From Corydoras sp. C115 (lineage: Eukaryota > Chordata > Actinopteri > Siluriformes > Callichthyidae): a DNA stretch of 64,000 nt. The position numbers were made by a program, and so were the translations under genes. Location of the stretch: assembly GCA_019802505.1 (NCBI GenBank), contig JAFMOC010000051.1:2662001-2726000 (forward strand). The letters run 5' to 3'. Under the pieces are notes generated by a model. That model searched no databases. It was not told where the DNA came from and worked only from the letters and a program-made list of their open reading frames with translations. Shown here in pieces: positions 61,795 through 64,000 of this stretch; within the stretch, counting starts at the first letter, position 1, and the number at the start of each line of letters is the position of its first letter.

Positions 61795-62085
61795 ATGACG
61801 TGTGCTGGCATAAGGGTTCCGACATCTGCCTCTCAGCGGTGGAGATCTAGGTTCAAATCCCGACCTGTCCCATAGTCCAAAAACATGGATTCAAGGTAAA
61901 TTGGCTGCTTTACATTGCTCTGATCTAAATTGTCGCTATGTTGTGTGTGTGCATGTGTCTGTGTGAGTAAATGTGTGTTCAGCGATGGATTGGCGCACTG
62001 TCCTTGGTGTATTTGTCCAGTCCTTGAAATATTCTCCCCTGGATGGGTATGGGGAACTCCCTCACAAGATGGGCTAAGATTTATT
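61795..62085 (+). mobile_element. SINE-1, diverged
   Basis: GTGTGCTGGCATAAGGGTTC head remnant, CTCTCAGCGGTGGAGATC, box B GGTTCAAATCCC, then a gap to CCCATAGTCCAAAAACATGG, GCGATGGATTGGCGCACTG and CTCCCCTGGATGGGTATGG. The GTTCTCCCCGTGT segment is deleted. Confidence 0.8.
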
Positions 62086-62442
62086 TTTTATTTTATTATT
62101 TGTGTCATGCGACAGGCAGCCTGTAAATTTGTCATTTTTTATTTATAGAAAGTACTGTGATGTTGTAGCATCTGAGAAAATTCATTAAACAAAGTGACTT
62201 AAACACACAAGTTTACATTTGCTCAGCCTTTTAACATAATTTTGGATTTATTGAACTTTTAAGCAATTTAATACTGCGTATTCTTAGTATGAAATAAAAT
62301 TATGTAATAAAAAATTGTCACTTAAGTAGTCACATGACAAGTGAACAAACATTTCAAATTTCAATTTAGACCCAATACTATATATTTATACTAAGAATAT
62401 GCAGCAGTCATGTGAAAGTAAATATCTATTTTTTTTATTAAT

Positions 62443-62828
62443 GAATTGAAGCGGGTGGCACGGTGCCTTAGTGGTTAGCATGTTCTCCTCTCAGCACTAG
62501 GGATTCCCGATTCAAACCCCCATTTGGGTGGAGTTTCCATGTTCTCCCCGTGTCCGCGTGGGTTTCCTCCGGGTTCTCCGGTTTCCTCCCACTGTACAAA
62601 AACATGGATGAAGTCAATTGAGTTCTTCAAATTGCCCCATATAGAGTGTGTGTGTGTCTGTGTGAGTGAGTGTGTGCCCAGCGATAGATTGGCGCCCTGT
62701 CCTGGGTGTGTCTGCCCAGCGCCCGAGACGTTCTCCCCTGGGTGGGCATGGGGGACCCCCCCCCCCCCCCCCCCCCGTGACCCTAATATAGGATAAAGCG
62801 GAAAATAATGGATGGAAGGAATTGAAGC
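62443..62828 (+). mobile_element. SINE-1 copy 11, full length, perfect 10-bp TSD, 21-C run
   Basis: Plus strand (body 62453-62818): GGTGGCACGGTGCCTTAGTGG head, box B GATTCAAACCCCC (degraded), ATATAGGATAAAGCGG end. GAATTGAAGC at 62443-62452 and 62819-62828 is a perfect duplication. A run of 21 C at 62756-62776 occupies the variable C position. Confidence 0.95.
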
Positions 62829-64000
62829 AGAATTGAACCATCCAAAGAAACGAAGATAATCCAAAGTCATGCAATCCAACTGAAGAGTTGTTTGTAAACA
62901 ATTCCGTCATTACAACTACCAGACAATTTTTATTTAATTCCATGCAAAACCCGAAAGGTAGTTGTACTCATGCCAGACCATTTTAGCTCTAATTGCTGCC
63001 AAGAAAAAAAAAAAAAAAGCATCAACGAAACTGCAAATACACGTCAGTAAAATGATGCTGTACTTGTTATACTATAGAAACAGGGTCTGCTCTATTATCC
63101 TTTCAGTACATGTCCCTGCTGCTCTGTATTGGCATTGTTTCCACTCCATTTAGAAGTGTAATCTTATCTAGCTGTCCAAAAAGGACAGGCCTGGCTTTGA
63201 TGGCAGAGCTGAGTAACGACAAGAAATGCCAAAAGTGAAACCGTAGCAAACATCAAACATGGTTAGATTTCAATTTGTCAGTTTGCCCTGAAAAAAATGA
63301 CAGCTTTTCATCTTTCTGGTGACATTTTTGCCTTAATTTCATACAAGACCTGAAAAGTGCCACTTTCTGTTAGAGATTTATCGACACGCGTCACTTTGCA
63401 AAAGTAGACGTTATTGTTGCCCCAGCTTCAAATGACTGTACCAGTAGTCAGCCCATAATATCCCTATTTATTTCATAAGCTGTTATGAGGTTAATGTTGC
63501 AAATGCAAATAATGTAACATGTTCTTGTCGGTCAGTAAACTGATTGTTGGGAATAATTCAACAATGCAATGCAAAGGGCAGGCCTGAAATAAATACCCCC
63601 ACCTTCGATTTCATCAAGTCATTCTTTTGTTTACATTATAATACGAGCTAAAATTGAACTGAGGTCAGGGACAAAGTTGCTTATTTGTAGGAGTTGTTCG
63701 TGACTGTGAATTGACAACGTAATAAAAGAGTTTGGCTCGTCTGCACCCAAGGGAAATTAATCTCTGTACGTGTCAACAAAGACACCAAACCAGCATCTCC
63801 TAATATATCAGTCTTGTGTTTTAATAACTTCAGCTCCTGCACAAAGTGTAATGCACACTTTACAAAATATTATTCCAGATCCACCATGTTGCATCAAATG
63901 AGATGTGTTAAATGTGATTGCCCTTATATTCTTCAAAGACTAAATTTTATATATGGTTAATCAGTGGAAGGCCATGCATTTCACACCTAGGCCTTTAGTA
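62829..64000. other. Repeat-free end, possible conserved noncoding block
   Basis: No gene was recognised. From 63170 the sequence is even in composition and free of simple repeats; ATGCAAAT (63503-63510) is a POU-type octamer. A possible regulatory block, not tested for conservation. Confidence 0.4.

Noticed and set aside
62475..62879. 134-codon minus-strand frame, the longest of the SINE-crossing frames
   Set aside because: It lies within SINE-1 copy 11 and its flank, including the poly-C run.

Overview
The window looks like AT-rich nuclear DNA of a teleost fish, from a large intergenic or intronic region. Evidence: tRNA-headed SINEs of a type widespread in fishes, a 5'-truncated L2-clade LINE, Tc1-like transposase remnants, terminal-inverted-repeat elements of types common in fish genomes, and many long (AT)n and (CA)n microsatellites. 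No operon, rRNA, intact tRNA or multi-exon protein gene was recognised. A catfish-like fish is a guess from the look of the main SINE; the sequence does not prove it.

Layout. At 0-13 kb there are two good SINE-1 copies (861-1210 minus, 4031-4370 plus), a third with a shortened head (11990-12325), an L2 fragment (1799-2341) and otherwise unique AT-rich DNA. At 13-22 kb there are three very long (AT)n tracts, another SINE-1 (18364-18720), a motif-rich GC-richer block (19190-19620) and a 164-bp inverted-repeat element (20776-20939). At 22-32 kb the sequence is nearly repeat-free, apart from a possible 42-nt microexon (22405-22446), a double hairpin (26608-26649) and a Tc1 remnant (30192-30545). 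At 32-40 kb SINEs and L2 tails return. At 40.19-40.80 kb lies a GC- and CpG-richer block ending in a plausible splice donor; it is the best candidate for a promoter and noncoding first exon. From 43 to 58 kb the window is densest in mobile DNA: SINE-1, a second tRNA-derived family (SINE-2), Tc1 pieces, a fish-wide inverted-repeat element and unclassified repeats. At 58-64 kb there are microsatellites, a block with a strong splice donor (60490-61060), one young-looking SINE-1 with a 21-C run (62453-62818), and a repeat-free end with an octamer motif.

How the parts fit. SINE-2 shares its 3' tail with the L2 LINE, the arrangement expected if L2 machinery mobilises it. SINE-1 copies divide into groups by shared diagnostic bases, and several keep perfect target-site duplications of 10-14 bp. 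Several microsatellites and poly-C runs sit at fixed positions inside SINE-1, so the SINE appears to have seeded them. Candidate exons and regulatory blocks are all low-confidence, because splice-like and motif-like matches occur by chance in 64 kb and no conservation data were available.
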